DNA of 60,000 bases. It comes from Neocallimastix lanati (nom. inval.). Its lineage: Eukaryota > Neocallimastigomycota > Neocallimastigomycetes > Neocallimastigales > Neocallimastigaceae. Numbering within the stretch: position 1 is the first letter of the stretch; every line of letters starts with the position of its first letter. A model generated the notes under the pieces. It did not search any database, had not been told where the DNA came from, and saw only the letters and a list, made by a program, of their open reading frames with translations. The position numbers were made by a program, and so were the translations under genes. The stretch is taken from contig JACVTC010000180.1 of the NCBI GenBank assembly GCA_016946835.1, positions 170,001 through 230,000 of the forward strand, written 5' to 3'. Below, piece by piece: positions 12,071-22,750 of the stretch.

Positions 12071-12336
12071 GTTGTGTAACATTTATCTATGTGTATTAAT
12101 TCATAGAATTATCACATGATTAAATATGTAATTTTTACTATAAAAAATAATTATTTTTATTTTCTTAAATAAAATGAGTTCTTAAAATTAATAAAATTTA
12201 TGTATTAACTAAATACAAAAATTAAATAAAGTTTATTATAAAAAACACACATATTTTTCTCAGATTAAGAGTCTCAATTAGCTCTTATTTTATAAAAATA
12301 TATCCGTTATTTAAAACCGCCTTTCTTATCTAAATA

Positions 12337-13362
12337 ATGAATACTTCTAATAATACAGATTCCTCCTCAACTCCAAGAGAGATATTAAACGAGGAAAACT
12401 TTGATATTTGGGCGTACGAATTGAGAACAAATCTCGAAATAAATCACATAGACAAATACATCCAATTCGACGCCAACGAAGAATTAAATGAGTTATATGA
12501 TAAACTCAAATCTAAAAAAGAAGATAAGAAGAATATTGAAAATTCAATTTCTCTAATTAAAGAAAAGGACGGTAGAGCTCGCCAACAAATCTTATGTTCA
12601 GTTTCCAAAGAAACCAAAGCCACCTTGATAGGCCTTCGATTAAAATCGGCCTACGAAATGTATAAATATCTGGAAAGCGAATATAATATAATAAATATCA
12701 ACAAAGTTCCAGATTTATACGACCGTTTAAAAAATCTAAGAGCCAAAACGGACAAAGAAGTAATCAAATTTACTACAGAATTCGAACATCTTTGTAATCT
12801 ACTCAAAGAATTAGGAAAAACAATAGACGAAGATGAAAAATTCAAATTACTCCTGAAGGGACTCCCAGGGGAATATAAAAACTATGTCAAATTTAATTAT
12901 AAAGACAATCTTCAAGAGATTGCAAATGAAATCAGAACTATAGCCAAAAGAACCTTAAATGCGGAAGACCCAAAGCCAGTGGAAGAAGTTTCTTTTATAA
13001 AAAATGCGAATAATAATCATTCCCAAAATTATTCTAGGAATAATAATCACAATAATTATAATAATAATTATAATAATAATTATAACAATAATAACCGGAG
13101 AAGAAGAAACCAGAAAAACAATAAAAATAACAGAAACAAAACCAAAAGAAATAACGAAAAGTACTGTTCAATCTGTGACAAACATGACCATTTCACAAGA
13201 AATTGCTACTTTAATGCAAGGAATCCTAATAATAAAATTAAAGAAATAGCAAGAAAGTTCAGCAATATTAACCTAGCCCAAGATACAATCAACAACCTAG
13301 AAATCATTGATGCCCTCAGTGACTATGATGAATCTCAAGAAACCCATGAAAAGAATATCTGA
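12337..13362 (+). CDS. Copia-type Gag polyprotein with CCHC zinc knuckle
   Basis: A 341-residue open frame. The first about 200 residues are the helical capsid-like region of copia Gag (ENFDIWAYELRTNL near 20, then the LLKGLP-type segment near 170). An Asn-rich linker (about 225-255) is followed by a basic patch and a nucleocapsid knuckle C277-C280-H285-C290, spaced CX2CX4HX4C. The frame stops at TGA, but reading past it gives about 35 more plausible residues before the MITE. The TGA may therefore be a mutation, or the normal Gag end. The codons are clearly less AT-biased than those of the pol remnant downstream, and Gag has no internal stop. That contrast suggests a younger or selected Gag. 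Confidence 0.85.
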   Translation: MNTSNNTDSSSTPREILNEENFDIWAYELRTNLEINHIDKYIQFDANEELNELYDKLKSKKEDKKNIENSISLIKEKDGRARQQILCSVSKETKATLIGLRLKSAYEMYKYLESEYNIININKVPDLYDRLKNLRAKTDKEVIKFTTEFEHLCNLLKELGKTIDEDEKFKLLLKGLPGEYKNYVKFNYKDNLQEIANEIRTIAKRTLNAEDPKPVEEVSFIKNANNNHSQNYSRNNNHNNYNNNYNNNYNNNNRRRRNQKNNKNNRNKTKRNNEKYCSICDKHDHFTRNCYFNARNPNNKIKEIARKFSNINLAQDTINNLEIIDALSDYDESQETHEKNI

Positions 13363-13537
13363 CTAGATGGAGAAAATCCATATGACATGTCTCCTGAACC
13401 ACCAATGAATAACTCTTATGAATCAAATGATTTAATAATCAATTATTTAGGGGACTATGTCACGTTTCCGAAATGCAACACATTCATTTTTAATAAAAAC
13501 TAATCCTTAATATAAAAATCTAACCTATACTTAAAAT

Positions 13538-13634
13538 AGTAGAGTTGAATTTCCCAAGTGGCGTGTCATTAAAATACAACTTTTACTAATAAGCTACTTG
13601 ATGAAATGCAACTTGGCAAAATGCACCACTCCCC
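13538..13634. mobile_element. MITE copy B (9-bp TSD), inside the copia element
   Basis: A 97-bp element with ends AGTAGAGTTGAATTTCCC and TGCACCACTCCCC, flanked by the 9-bp direct repeat ACTTAAAAT (13529-13537 and 13635-13643). The interior is almost only terminal and subterminal motif (AAGTGGCG, AAATGCAACTTGGC). It belongs to the same family as the copies at 1.1 and 24.7 kb and is a strongly deleted derivative. Its position dates it after the retroelement. Confidence 0.7.
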
Positions 13635-13739
13635 ACTTAAAATCGGGAGTATTAATCAATATCATTATTCTTATTATTCTTTTAATTTACATATATATAT
13701 ATATATTTATTTATTTATCTATTTATTTATTATCATAAT

Positions 13740-15390
13740 AATAATAATAAAAAATTTGAATTTAAATGAACATGAATACTTTAAATACAAATCAAAATCC
13801 GGATATATTAATTTAAATAATTCTAATAATAATAATATAGCTATAAATATTCAAGATAGTGATAAAAATAACTTTGAAAATAATAAACAAACAGAAAATA
13901 TTATTATTCTTAATAACAATGACAAAAAACAATTCTTGATTTGAATGAAGAAGCAAATGTAAATAATAATGAACAATTAATAATGAAGATTAATAAGGTA
14001 TTATTAATTTAAATAGAAGATCCTAAAAGTTATGATGAAGTTATGAATTCTAACGATTCAAGTAAATGGAAAGATTCAATTAAAAAAAAGAGATGAATAA
14101 TATGTATGAATAAAATATAATGAGGATTGTTAACAATATTCCAAAAGATACTACTTTAAATTGATACAAGACAAGTATTCATTACTAAAGATAATGGTAC
14201 TAAACAAGCAAGATTAGTTACTCGTGGTTTCAAACGGAGAAAAAATATTAATTTTACCTTCACATATTCACCAACAATTGAAGCAGATAGTTTAAAAAAA
14301 TTATAATGTATTTTGTTATAAGTTGATGCCATTGCATCAACTTAAAACAAAATGGATATAAAAGCAGCTTATTTAAATGCTAAATTGGAAGAAGAAATGT
14401 ATATGTGGATATGCCAAAAGGGGATAAAACTTGTAATTTTGGAAAATATTGGATATTAGATAAAGCTTTATACAACTTAAAACAGACTGGAAGGAAATGT
14501 TATAAAGAAGTATCAACTTAAAAAAAAAAAAAAATTGGATTAAAACAATTAAATATTGATTAATGTTTAATTACAACTTATCATAATGAAAATCTATGTA
14601 CTATATTATGTATCTAAGTTAATGATATCTTATTTACTGGTGAAGATAAGGAAATTAAATATATAAGTAATAAATTAAAAGAAAAATATAAAATTTCAAA
14701 AGTAACAGAAGCTAAGAAAATTATAGTAATAAATATTTTTAAAATTGAAGGATATAAAATAAATAAGACAAAACCAATTAACATTTAATATAAAAAAATT
14801 ACTGTGGAAGAAAGAGAAAATAATTCTGTACCAGTAAACGTAACAAATTATAAATCTATTGTTGGTGCTTTATTATTTTTTTCAACAAAAATACGACCAG
14901 ATATTTCATTTGTTAATGATATTAAGATATTTAAAAATTTACAAAAGAAAAATCCATTTATCACTATGGAAGTAAAAATTTAATTGTCTACTTAGATGCT
15001 GAATATGCTGGCGATGAAGAAACAAGAAAATCTACTGGTAAATATATTTTTTTATTTTGGAAAAAGTCCAATTTCGTGGAAATCCGAAACTTAAAAAGGT
15101 ATCACAAGCTATTAAAGCAAAATATGCTACAACAACGGAATATGTACAACATGAAATGAAATTAAAAAAATTATTGAAAGAAATTTTTCAATAAAGAAAT
15201 TAATTTTAAAATTAAAGTTGATAATAAATCTTGTAAAATTACAAAAGAAAATGAAAATTCAAAAGGAAGAAGTAAACAAACTGATATCAATTATAAATGA
15301 ATTCAAGAAAAGATAAGCAGAAAAGAAATAAGTTTAGAACAAATATCTTCTGATTCTATGTTAGCTGGTCTATTAAATAAGGTAATATCC
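13740..15390 (+). pseudogene. Decayed copia pol: reverse transcriptase and RNase H
   Basis: Patchwork frames match copia pol in order. An EDPKSYDEVMNS block sits near 14020 and an ARLVTRGF-type block near 14215. MDIKAAYLNAKLEEEMY (14351-14401) precedes a KALYNLKQTGR block. The catalytic tetrad region is damaged: the usual YVDD reads stop-V-N-D near 14612-14625. Later come the KYKISKVTEAK, NYKSIVGALLFFSTK and RPDISF blocks, then the RNase H block DEETRKSTGKYIF near 15020 and a terminal SLEQISSDSMLAGLLNK. Many stops and several frameshifts make it non-functional. Integrase and protease domains are not recognisable upstream, so an internal deletion is likely. Confidence 0.8.
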
Positions 15391-15521
15391 TAATTAAAAA
15401 TGAAATATTTTACCAAATTTTTTCATTATTAAAATTTTATTATAAAAATTATTATTACTTTTTTTTTATATAAATCCATAAGGGGAATGTTAAGTATTAG
15501 TTCTTCCTTTATAGCTCTAAT

Positions 15522-15640
15522 TCATTTTTCTTTATAGTGTTTATTAAAGATATCGTTATAGCTAAATGGTTCATTTGGAACTGGAACCCTTCCTACTAAA
15601 TTTACTACAATGTCAATAGCATCTTCTATGTCGAATGATC

Positions 15641-15644
<4 letters not shown>
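15522..15644 (-). pseudogene. C-terminal coding relic, unidentified
   Basis: On the minus strand, 40 codons read open from the edge of a 37-T/A homopolymer to a TGA at 15522-15524. Two pieces of the protein are DIEDAIDIVVNLVGR and VPVPNEPFSYNDIF. The residue mix is that of a real protein and unlike the Asn/Ile/Lys noise elsewhere. It lies just inside the putative 3' LTR of the copia element, on the opposite strand. No Met or upstream exon is visible beyond the homopolymer, where stops follow. I do not recognise the family. Confidence 0.4.
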
Positions 15645-15681
<37 letters not shown>

Positions 15682-16080
15682 TTATTTATTTATTTCCCTG
15701 TCGTTTCGTTTTCTTTTATTTACTTTCCTATTATTTATTTTCATTTATTATTTGTTACTGTTACTGAGATTTTTTTTTCTTTTATTATTATGATTGTATT
15801 TCTTTTATCAGTTCTGCTATTATTTTTGATAGTATACCTCAAATTAAAGAAGATCCACTATATGAATTAAATATATATTTATATATAATTCCATTTACAT
15901 TAGGAATTTCCACAATATATATATATAATTATATAATATATTTACCAAATAGATATGAAATAATAATAAAATTTCTTATTCATAAATAGAATAATATACA
16001 ACTATTGGGGTATCATTCATTATTGAATTAATTGTTAAATTATATTTAATAATTTTAATAAAGAATAAAATACTTAATAC

Positions 16081-16196
16081 TTGAAAAATTCTCAGCAATA
16101 ATATGCATGCCAAAGTGTTGTGACTACCTTAATACTTTCATGCCTTGAGGGGATGATACAAGCCGGAAGTAAAATAAATAAAAAAAAAAAAAAAGA
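16081..16196 (+). mobile_element. SINE-like element, 3' end fragment
   Basis: TTCTCAGCAATAATATGCATG, then TTGTGACTACCTTAATACTT and CCGGAAGTAAAA with an A tail, matches the 3' part of the element at 0.8-1.6 kb (1508-1645). Relative to that copy the GAGCGCC block is missing, an internal deletion of about 60 bp. It is non-coding. Confidence 0.6.
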
Positions 16197-16199
16197 AAT

Positions 16200-16832
16200 G
16201 TTTTAATAGTGATCTATTGTTATTTCAAGTAAAAGTTTTTAAAACAATGAAAATTTTTATTTGATATTTAATTTATATGATAATTTTATAATATTAAATT
16301 ATATACTTGTTAGAATTTTAAATTAAAATCCTCATTATTTATTAATAATTTTATGTACAACTATTTTAAATAAAGTTTATTATCAAAAGAATTTTTTTTT
16401 TTAATACTTATGTACATATTGAGCATTAAATGGTAGCGCTTCTCAAAATTTATATTGAGAAGTTTTACTTTAATAAATATAAAATTATTTATCCATGTAT
16501 ATATTGTATTATTATTATTTTTAATTTAGAAAACGTAATTGATTTTTTTTTTTTTTTTTTTTAATATAATAATAATTACAATTATAATTATTTTTAATGT
16601 TTATAAATTTTTAAATTTGAAATTAGAATTTGAAATTTGAATTAATTCTGTATTTTAAAATAATAAACCGTTTCAAATATCTGTCAATTTTTGCTATAAA
16701 CATTTAAAAATATTCAAAAATGGAAAAATTAAATTTTTTTTTTTTAAAAAAAATAACTCAAAAAATCAGAATTTAAAAAATTATATATATAGTTAATTAA
16801 TTTTAATATATTCATAATTTATTTATTTATTT

Positions 16833-16864
<32 letters not shown>

Positions 16865-17422
16865 TTATTTGTATATTAAAATTATTTATTTATATTAAAA
16901 TTATTTATTTATTATTAATACTATAAAATAATAAAAATAATATTTATTTAATTAAAGAATGTGGTACTTTTTTTTTTTTTTTTTTTTTATTTTGATTAAT
17001 AATAATATTAAATATATATATATATATTTAATAGATTTAATTATAATATAAAATTTAGTATTTTTAATAATAAAAATTTTTGTTATTATTAAATATAATA
17101 ATAGAATAGATTTATTTTTAACCAAAAAAATAATATCTATTTTATAGAATGAAAAAGATATTTAAGTATAATATAAACTTTTTATTTAGCTAATATATTA
17201 TATTGTATTTTTCTTATTTTTATTTTTACCATTTTTTTTTTTTTTTTTTTTGTTGTTGTTTTTGTTTTTGTTTTTGTTTTTGCTTTTTTTTTTCGTTTTA
17301 TTTTTATTATATTTTATTTTTAATTTTTTTTGTTTATCTTATTAATATTGTATTTATTAATCAATTTTATATTTATTTATTTGTTTATTTATGTATTTTT
17401 GTATTTATTATATATATATATT
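16200..17422. other. Intergenic AT-rich DNA, nothing recognised
   Basis: T runs near 16545 and 16970, ATTT repeats at 16815-16870, and a TTTTTG/TTGTTG microsatellite near 17250-17290. The frame at 17203-17430 is Phe/Cys/Tyr repeat and not a gene. The 3' flank of the metacaspase gene lies at the right. Confidence 0.55.
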
Positions 17423-18748
17423 TTACATAATAAATGTTTCATTCATATTCATTGGATGACTAGTAGAAAGTTGAGGAATTTGTGAAAAATTCTTTTCCTT
17501 CATAATCTGTCTTATTTCAGTTAATAATTCGGTATAAGTGTATTGTCTATTTTGACTTAATAAAGTAACAATGGCATAGGACATAGCCCCTGTAGATTTA
17601 CTGTCAATAACTGCATCTGCACTAGTTTGACAATCTTTACAACCTGAAAATTGAATGACATCAGCATCATGCTTTCTTTTTTTAACTACTTCTTCATTAC
17701 TTATTTTATCAGTATGAAAAAGTGATCCATCAAATATACTAAGTATAGTATTTGTAATGGTATTTTCATTTCCACTAATAAATCCATCAACAATATCAAT
17801 GGCTTTTTTAAATAATTCTTTTTTCATATCATTTTCAATGACTTCTACCTCTCCATCACATTGATAGGTGTAAGGAAGATCTAAAATAGTACCAGAATGA
17901 CATGAATCAAAGATAGCTGTTAATCGACAACCTTGAGGTAAGGGAGAAACTAAATTATCATATATCTCATCATCTAAAATTTGCCCACTTGTTTTATAAT
18001 CTACTGGTAGAATAGTTTCGTCAAAGCCATCTAATTCATCTCCATCTTCATCAGTTGCGGTACCACCATGACCGCTATAATGGAAGAAAAGAGAATCCCC
18101 TGGTTGAGCTCCATGAACTAACCATTTCATAGCTTCAATAATATTATGATATGTTGGTAATAAATTTGGATCAGCTTGATCATCCGTTAAAAACAAACAG
18201 TTTCTAAAACCAAATTGTTGACAAACTAATCTTGAAATATTTTTAACATCATTGATACATCCTCGAAGTTCTGCTTCTGAACCTGTATAATTAATACCAA
18301 CAAAAAGAGCCTTTTTATTACCTGTACAAGTTGAACGGACATAATTATCTCCTTTTTCTCTATAGAAATGATCAACATCATTTTTCCATAAATTTTTTTC
18401 TCTTGCTTTTTGATTAATTTTTTGAGTTGCATCATTATTAGCATCATCATCCCAACGATTAATATGAATATTAAATTTTTTTGAATTATCTGAGGAAGAA
18501 GAAGGACTAGGGCAATAATTTGGATTATTCCATCTATTTCCAGGATAACCTTGATAATTAACATAACCATTTGGTGGGGTTGGTGGAGCACTATAGTATC
18601 CAGAACCACCTGAAGGTGAATAAGGATTTGGAGAAGGATAATTGCTTTGTATTGGATAACCATTATAAAATGGATATCCTCTTTGATTATTATAATAATT
18701 TGGATAATTATAATTATATGGACCTTCTCTTGGATAATTTGAATACAT
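17423..18748 (-). CDS. MCA1: Type I metacaspase
   Basis: 441 residues in one exon. Residues 1-90 are a Tyr/Asn/Pro/Gly-rich, aggregation-prone prodomain, as in yeast Mca1. The caspase-fold p20 domain follows from KKALFVGINY (145). The catalytic dyad is His227 in FFHYSGHGG and Cys283 in DSCHSGT. The acidic Ca2+-binding stretch DEDGDELDGFDET (233-245) and the substrate-side DDEIYDNLV are present. The p10-like part carries FSGCKDCQTSADA, then GAMSYA. These enzymes cleave after Arg/Lys, need calcium and act in stress response, protein quality control and cell death. The short p20-p10 linker and the prodomain make it type I. The start is the first Met, followed at once by the Tyr-rich prodomain. 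Metacaspases occur in fungi, plants and protists. Confidence 0.95.
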   Translation of the reverse strand: MYSNYPREGPYNYNYPNYYNNQRGYPFYNGYPIQSNYPSPNPYSPSGGSGYYSAPPTPPNGYVNYQGYPGNRWNNPNYCPSPSSSSDNSKKFNIHINRWDDDANNDATQKINQKAREKNLWKNDVDHFYREKGDNYVRSTCTGNKKALFVGINYTGSEAELRGCINDVKNISRLVCQQFGFRNCLFLTDDQADPNLLPTYHNIIEAMKWLVHGAQPGDSLFFHYSGHGGTATDEDGDELDGFDETILPVDYKTSGQILDDEIYDNLVSPLPQGCRLTAIFDSCHSGTILDLPYTYQCDGEVEVIENDMKKELFKKAIDIVDGFISGNENTITNTILSIFDGSLFHTDKISNEEVVKKRKHDADVIQFSGCKDCQTSADAVIDSKSTGAMSYAIVTLLSQNRQYTYTELLTEIRQIMKEKNFSQIPQLSTSHPMNMNETFIM

Positions 18749-19057
18749 TTTGCTTATTTAATTGATATTAATTTTAATTATTGAAATAATTATTTATATT
18801 ATATATACGTATATATATATTTTATGTATTTATATTTTTTATATTTTTTTTTTCTTTTTGAATATTTTTATTGTATTATTTATTTAAGATTATTTTAAAT
18901 TTAATAATGGTTATAAATAAATAGTAATAAAAAATGAAAGGAAAGAAGCCTGTTTATATATTCTAATTTTTATTAATATATAGAGTATAGATACTGAATT
19001 TTCATTTATTTAATTTGTTATTTTAATCAATTAATTTATAAGTAAATAATATATTAA

Positions 19058-19107
<50 letters not shown>

Positions 19108-19857
19108 ATGTCATATTAAAGTTTTAATATATTACATTATAAAATATATATATTTATAAATTAAAATAATTTATTTGTAAAAATATAAATATTTTTAAGT
19201 TATAAAAGATAATAAAGTAAATATATTATTTTTAATATATAATAAATAATAAATAATTAAAAAATAAAATATAAAAAATAAAAATAAAAAAAAAAATAAT
19301 AAAATAAGAATAAAATAAAAATACTAAACAAATAAATAAAATAAATAATGAATGAAAATAATAAATAAAATTAACCATTTTACTATTTTTTTTTATTATA
19401 ATGATCGTTATTATTAATTATCATTTCTAACATTAAAAATAATTTTTAGTATAAAATAATCATAAATAAAAATAAATATTATTATGAAGGAGATAATTCT
19501 AATACTCAATTTATTTATTTGTTTATTTATTAATATAAATCTATGATATTTAAATATACTATAAAACACAACTTTATTTTATAAAAATTAAAAATCTGTC
19601 ATAAAATGTTAATTTAATTTGATAAATAATTACATTAATATATTCACAATAAAAAAAAAAGAAAAGAAAAGAATAAAAAGTATTTTCTATGCATTTAATA
19701 TACTTTATTGAATTAAATTTAATAATTAGAACAATGTTGATAAAATAAAAATATTATTTATAATTATATTCACTTATTTATATTTATATTTTTAAAAATT
19801 ATTATTATTATTTATTTTATTTTATTTTATATTTCATTTTTATTGATGTTATTTTTT

Positions 19858-19895
<38 letters not shown>

Positions 19896-20062
19896 TTTAT
19901 ATAAAATTCAAGAGTTATTAATCTTCCTTAATTATGATGTTTTTATTACTTTTCAAAATATTTTCGAATAAAGAAATATTAAAATTTTGAATATAAAATA
20001 CTAAATAATACAATGATTTGATATTAAGGATTAAAAATTATTATATATATTAATTAAATAAT
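18749..20062. repeat. Intergenic AT desert with 41-T run
   Basis: Homopolymers (T at 19060-19100, A at about 19860-19889), ATAA/AAAT repeats and no coding-like frame. It includes the 5' flank of the metacaspase gene. Confidence 0.6.
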
Positions 20063-20065
20063 ACC

Positions 20066-20435
20066 TCACGACTTCCTCCAGAATTTATATGGGGGATTTT
20101 CATCCTCCCAGTCCTCCCATGGTGTTTTACCCAATAAATGATGTTGTTGCTTGTTTGCTATGGTAAGTATTTTTGTTGTAATACTATATAATTGCTAGTA
20201 CAAAAAGCACTTAATTTGTGAGAGGATTAGTATAATTGTTCCTTTCTTGATGATGGTTCAAGAGATCACTGAAAATAAGCTCGTTATATAATGCAACGTC
20301 GTATAGAGAATGTATTTCCTTTTAGCCTTGTCTAGAGAGAGGTTCTTATCGACGAAGAAAGGATATAGCAAAAAATCCAATGGGTGTCTGATTTGTTTAA
20401 GGAAGAAACTATTGTCCTTTCATTAATCTCGGTCT
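20066..20435 (-). pseudogene. Unidentified minus-strand coding relic
   Basis: A GC-richer island (about 38 percent by eye) whose minus strand reads like protein in three blocks with stops or frameshifts between them. The first block contains NERTIVSSLNKSDTHWIFC. The second contains SLYDVALYNELIFSDLL then NHHQERNNYTNPL. The third contains NKQQHHLLGKTPWEDWED then ENPPYKFWRKS and ends in TGA at 20066-20068. One TAG interrupts the third block upstream. Trp, His and Pro are used at levels never seen in the surrounding noise frames. I do not recognise the family. It could be a decayed transposon protein, a host pseudogene, or small exons of a live gene. No canonical intron pair convinced me. Confidence 0.45.
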
Positions 20436-20439
20436 AATA

Positions 20440-20742
20440 AAAAAAAATAAATAATATGAAATTAATTTATTAAACAAATAATAATATATTATTTAAATCC
20501 AATAAAATATATTTTAATCTTTTTTAATATTAATATTGTATTGTAATATATAATATATAATATTATGCAACATATTATATTATATTATTGAATATATTTA
20601 AATTAAATCGATTAATTGAAATGTCAATATGTTAAAAGTAATTACTTAACTATTTTTAAGGTTTATGTAATTATTATTCAGTTGAATTTTAATATATAAA
20701 ATATAAATATAATAATATAAATTTTACATTAAAGTTAATTAA

Positions 20743-20781
<39 letters not shown>

Positions 20782-22495
20782 AATATAAAATTTATAACAG
20801 AAACATATTAGTATATTAAACGATAATTATTAAATATTGAAATTTATAGCTTTTCTGTCAATAATTTTTATAATTTATTATTAATATTCACTATTGTATT
20901 ATAATTAATTTCTTCTTAATATATTATATAATAATATTCTTATTATATATAACATTAATATTCTTATTTATCTTAAAGTTTATATTAAAAAATACATAAT
21001 TCTTCTATATATTATAATATAATAAATAGTTATAATTAATTATATTATATTATAATTAGTTATATATAGTTGATATATTTTATTTTGAGTTTATTATTAA
21101 ACTATAATTTTGTATATATAATAATCGTTGTAATAACGATCCTTCGTGTAATTATTATAGGGAGGTTAACTTGGTTAATTTCTGGAATATTAATATTAAT
21201 AAAAATAATATAGCTATACAAAGTAAAAATAATAGCATATAAAAGTCCCTCATATCAGAATAAATGTCAGGTGATTTAAATATTGAAAAAAATTTTTTAA
21301 TAGGAAAATAAAAATAATATGAATAAAGATATATAAAAGCTCTTCATATATATAAGTTAAATATAATAATTTAGTATTATATTTTTTGTATTAAATGAAG
21401 GTTCAACTATAGAAATTATATATAACATTATTATTTAATTCATTTCATAAATCATTAAATTTATGTTTAATTCTTTTTTTAAATTTTTTAAAAATAATAA
21501 TATATAATATACATATAAATTATCTTTATATTATTATTAATAATTAATATTTTAAAGATAATAATAATTACAAGGATAAAATAAATTGATATATATATAA
21601 AAAAGGAATAATTAAGAAAATATATTTATTAATAACTAATTATTAATATATGTAAATATATTTATTTAGTAATTATATAAATTTATAATAATAACCATTA
21701 TATAATAATAATAATAATAATAAAGTAACAATAATAATAATTATAATATATGATATCAAAATTATTCAAATTTTTATTAATTGTATATTTATTATTTTTA
21801 TGTTAAAATTAAAGAACCTTTTTAAATAAATTATATATATAAAATAATATATACAAAATAAAAATAAAATAAGGTTATTTTAAAAATATTATCAAAAAAG
21901 ATAATTTAGAAATATTAAAAATCTTATTTGTTTTTTATAAAATATTTTTGAAAATGTTTTACCATTTTTAATTGTGAAAAGTTTTAAAGAATATTTAAAA
22001 AGTTTAATTGAAAATAGTATATTTATAATTAAATATCATTACAAATTTATTCCATTATCAAAAGAATGTTTAATTAGAGTATGATTTTTATTTAAATAAT
22101 TATTATTTAAAAATTCACATTGTAATATAATATTTTCTTTTATTACTAAAATATTTTTTGTTAATAATAATTTGTTCCTTTCTTAGATTAATTTCACCCA
22201 TTTTAATATTTATTTTTCCTTCTATTTATAAAAAAATATTTTAATTAAAATTTTAAATAAATATATTTAATTATAATATATAATTTAAAAGCCTTTAAAT
22301 AGATATATTATTTCATAATTTTCTTTATTATATAATATTAATATTAATATTAATTATTAATTATTGGTTTATTTATTATGAATACATTAGTTATAATTTA
22401 GTTTTTTTTTTTTTTTTAAAAAAAGTAAAAAGTGCTTTTAAGAAAATATTTTATTTTTTATATATATTAAGAAATAAAATATTTATAAAATTGTT
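20440..22495. other. Intergenic AT-rich DNA, nothing recognised
   Basis: A T run at about 20746-20780 and AT dinucleotide runs. Both strands were read for protein-like stretches and none was found. A slightly GC-richer patch at 21125-21250 has no frame or homology that I can name. Confidence 0.5.
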
Positions 22496-22750
22496 TGTTA
22501 GAATATATGAAACTTTTGAGTAAGTGTCATATTTATTAAAAACATATTACATGTAAATTCTTATTAGTTTAAATTTTTAGTTAAATTAATAATAAGTAAC
22601 TAAAAATAACCCTTAATCGTAATATATTCATTTAATTAAGTTAATATATGAATTCCATATTCCTAAAAGATTAAGAGTCTCAGTGACTCTCAATAAGATT
22701 TTTTGAAAGATGAATCCTAAGCCGTATAATTTATTATATAACCCCTAACA
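22496..22750 (+). repeat. 5' LTR of the non-autonomous element
   Basis: 255 bp, ending with TGTTAG and CTAACA as 6-bp inverted termini. It contains the uninterrupted version (CCCTTAATCGTAATATATTCA, near 22611-22630) of the site where the 3' LTR holds a MITE. A stem-loop ATTAAGAGTC-TCAGT-GACTCTCAAT (10-bp stem, one mismatch) lies at about 22670-22694. Confidence 0.7.

Larger units (their letters stand above)
12255..15500 (+). mobile_element. Degenerate Ty1/copia-type LTR retrotransposon
   Basis: An open Gag frame with a zinc knuckle is followed by a heavily damaged copia-order pol (reverse transcriptase then RNase H). At the right, a purine stretch AAGGGGAA abuts TGTTAAGTATTAG (15488), a plausible start of a 3' LTR. 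On the left, the leader contains GATTAAGAGTCTCA (about 12264), also found in the LTR at 22.67 kb, so the 5' LTR or leader lies before Gag. Its outer boundary is not resolved and may reach about 12072. Protease and integrase are not detected between Gag and RT, and a MITE sits at 13538-13634. The element cannot move on its own. Confidence 0.8.

Noticed and set aside
13004-13249. 81-codon frame inside Gag
   Set aside because: Shadow frame of the Asn-rich linker and zinc-knuckle coding region.
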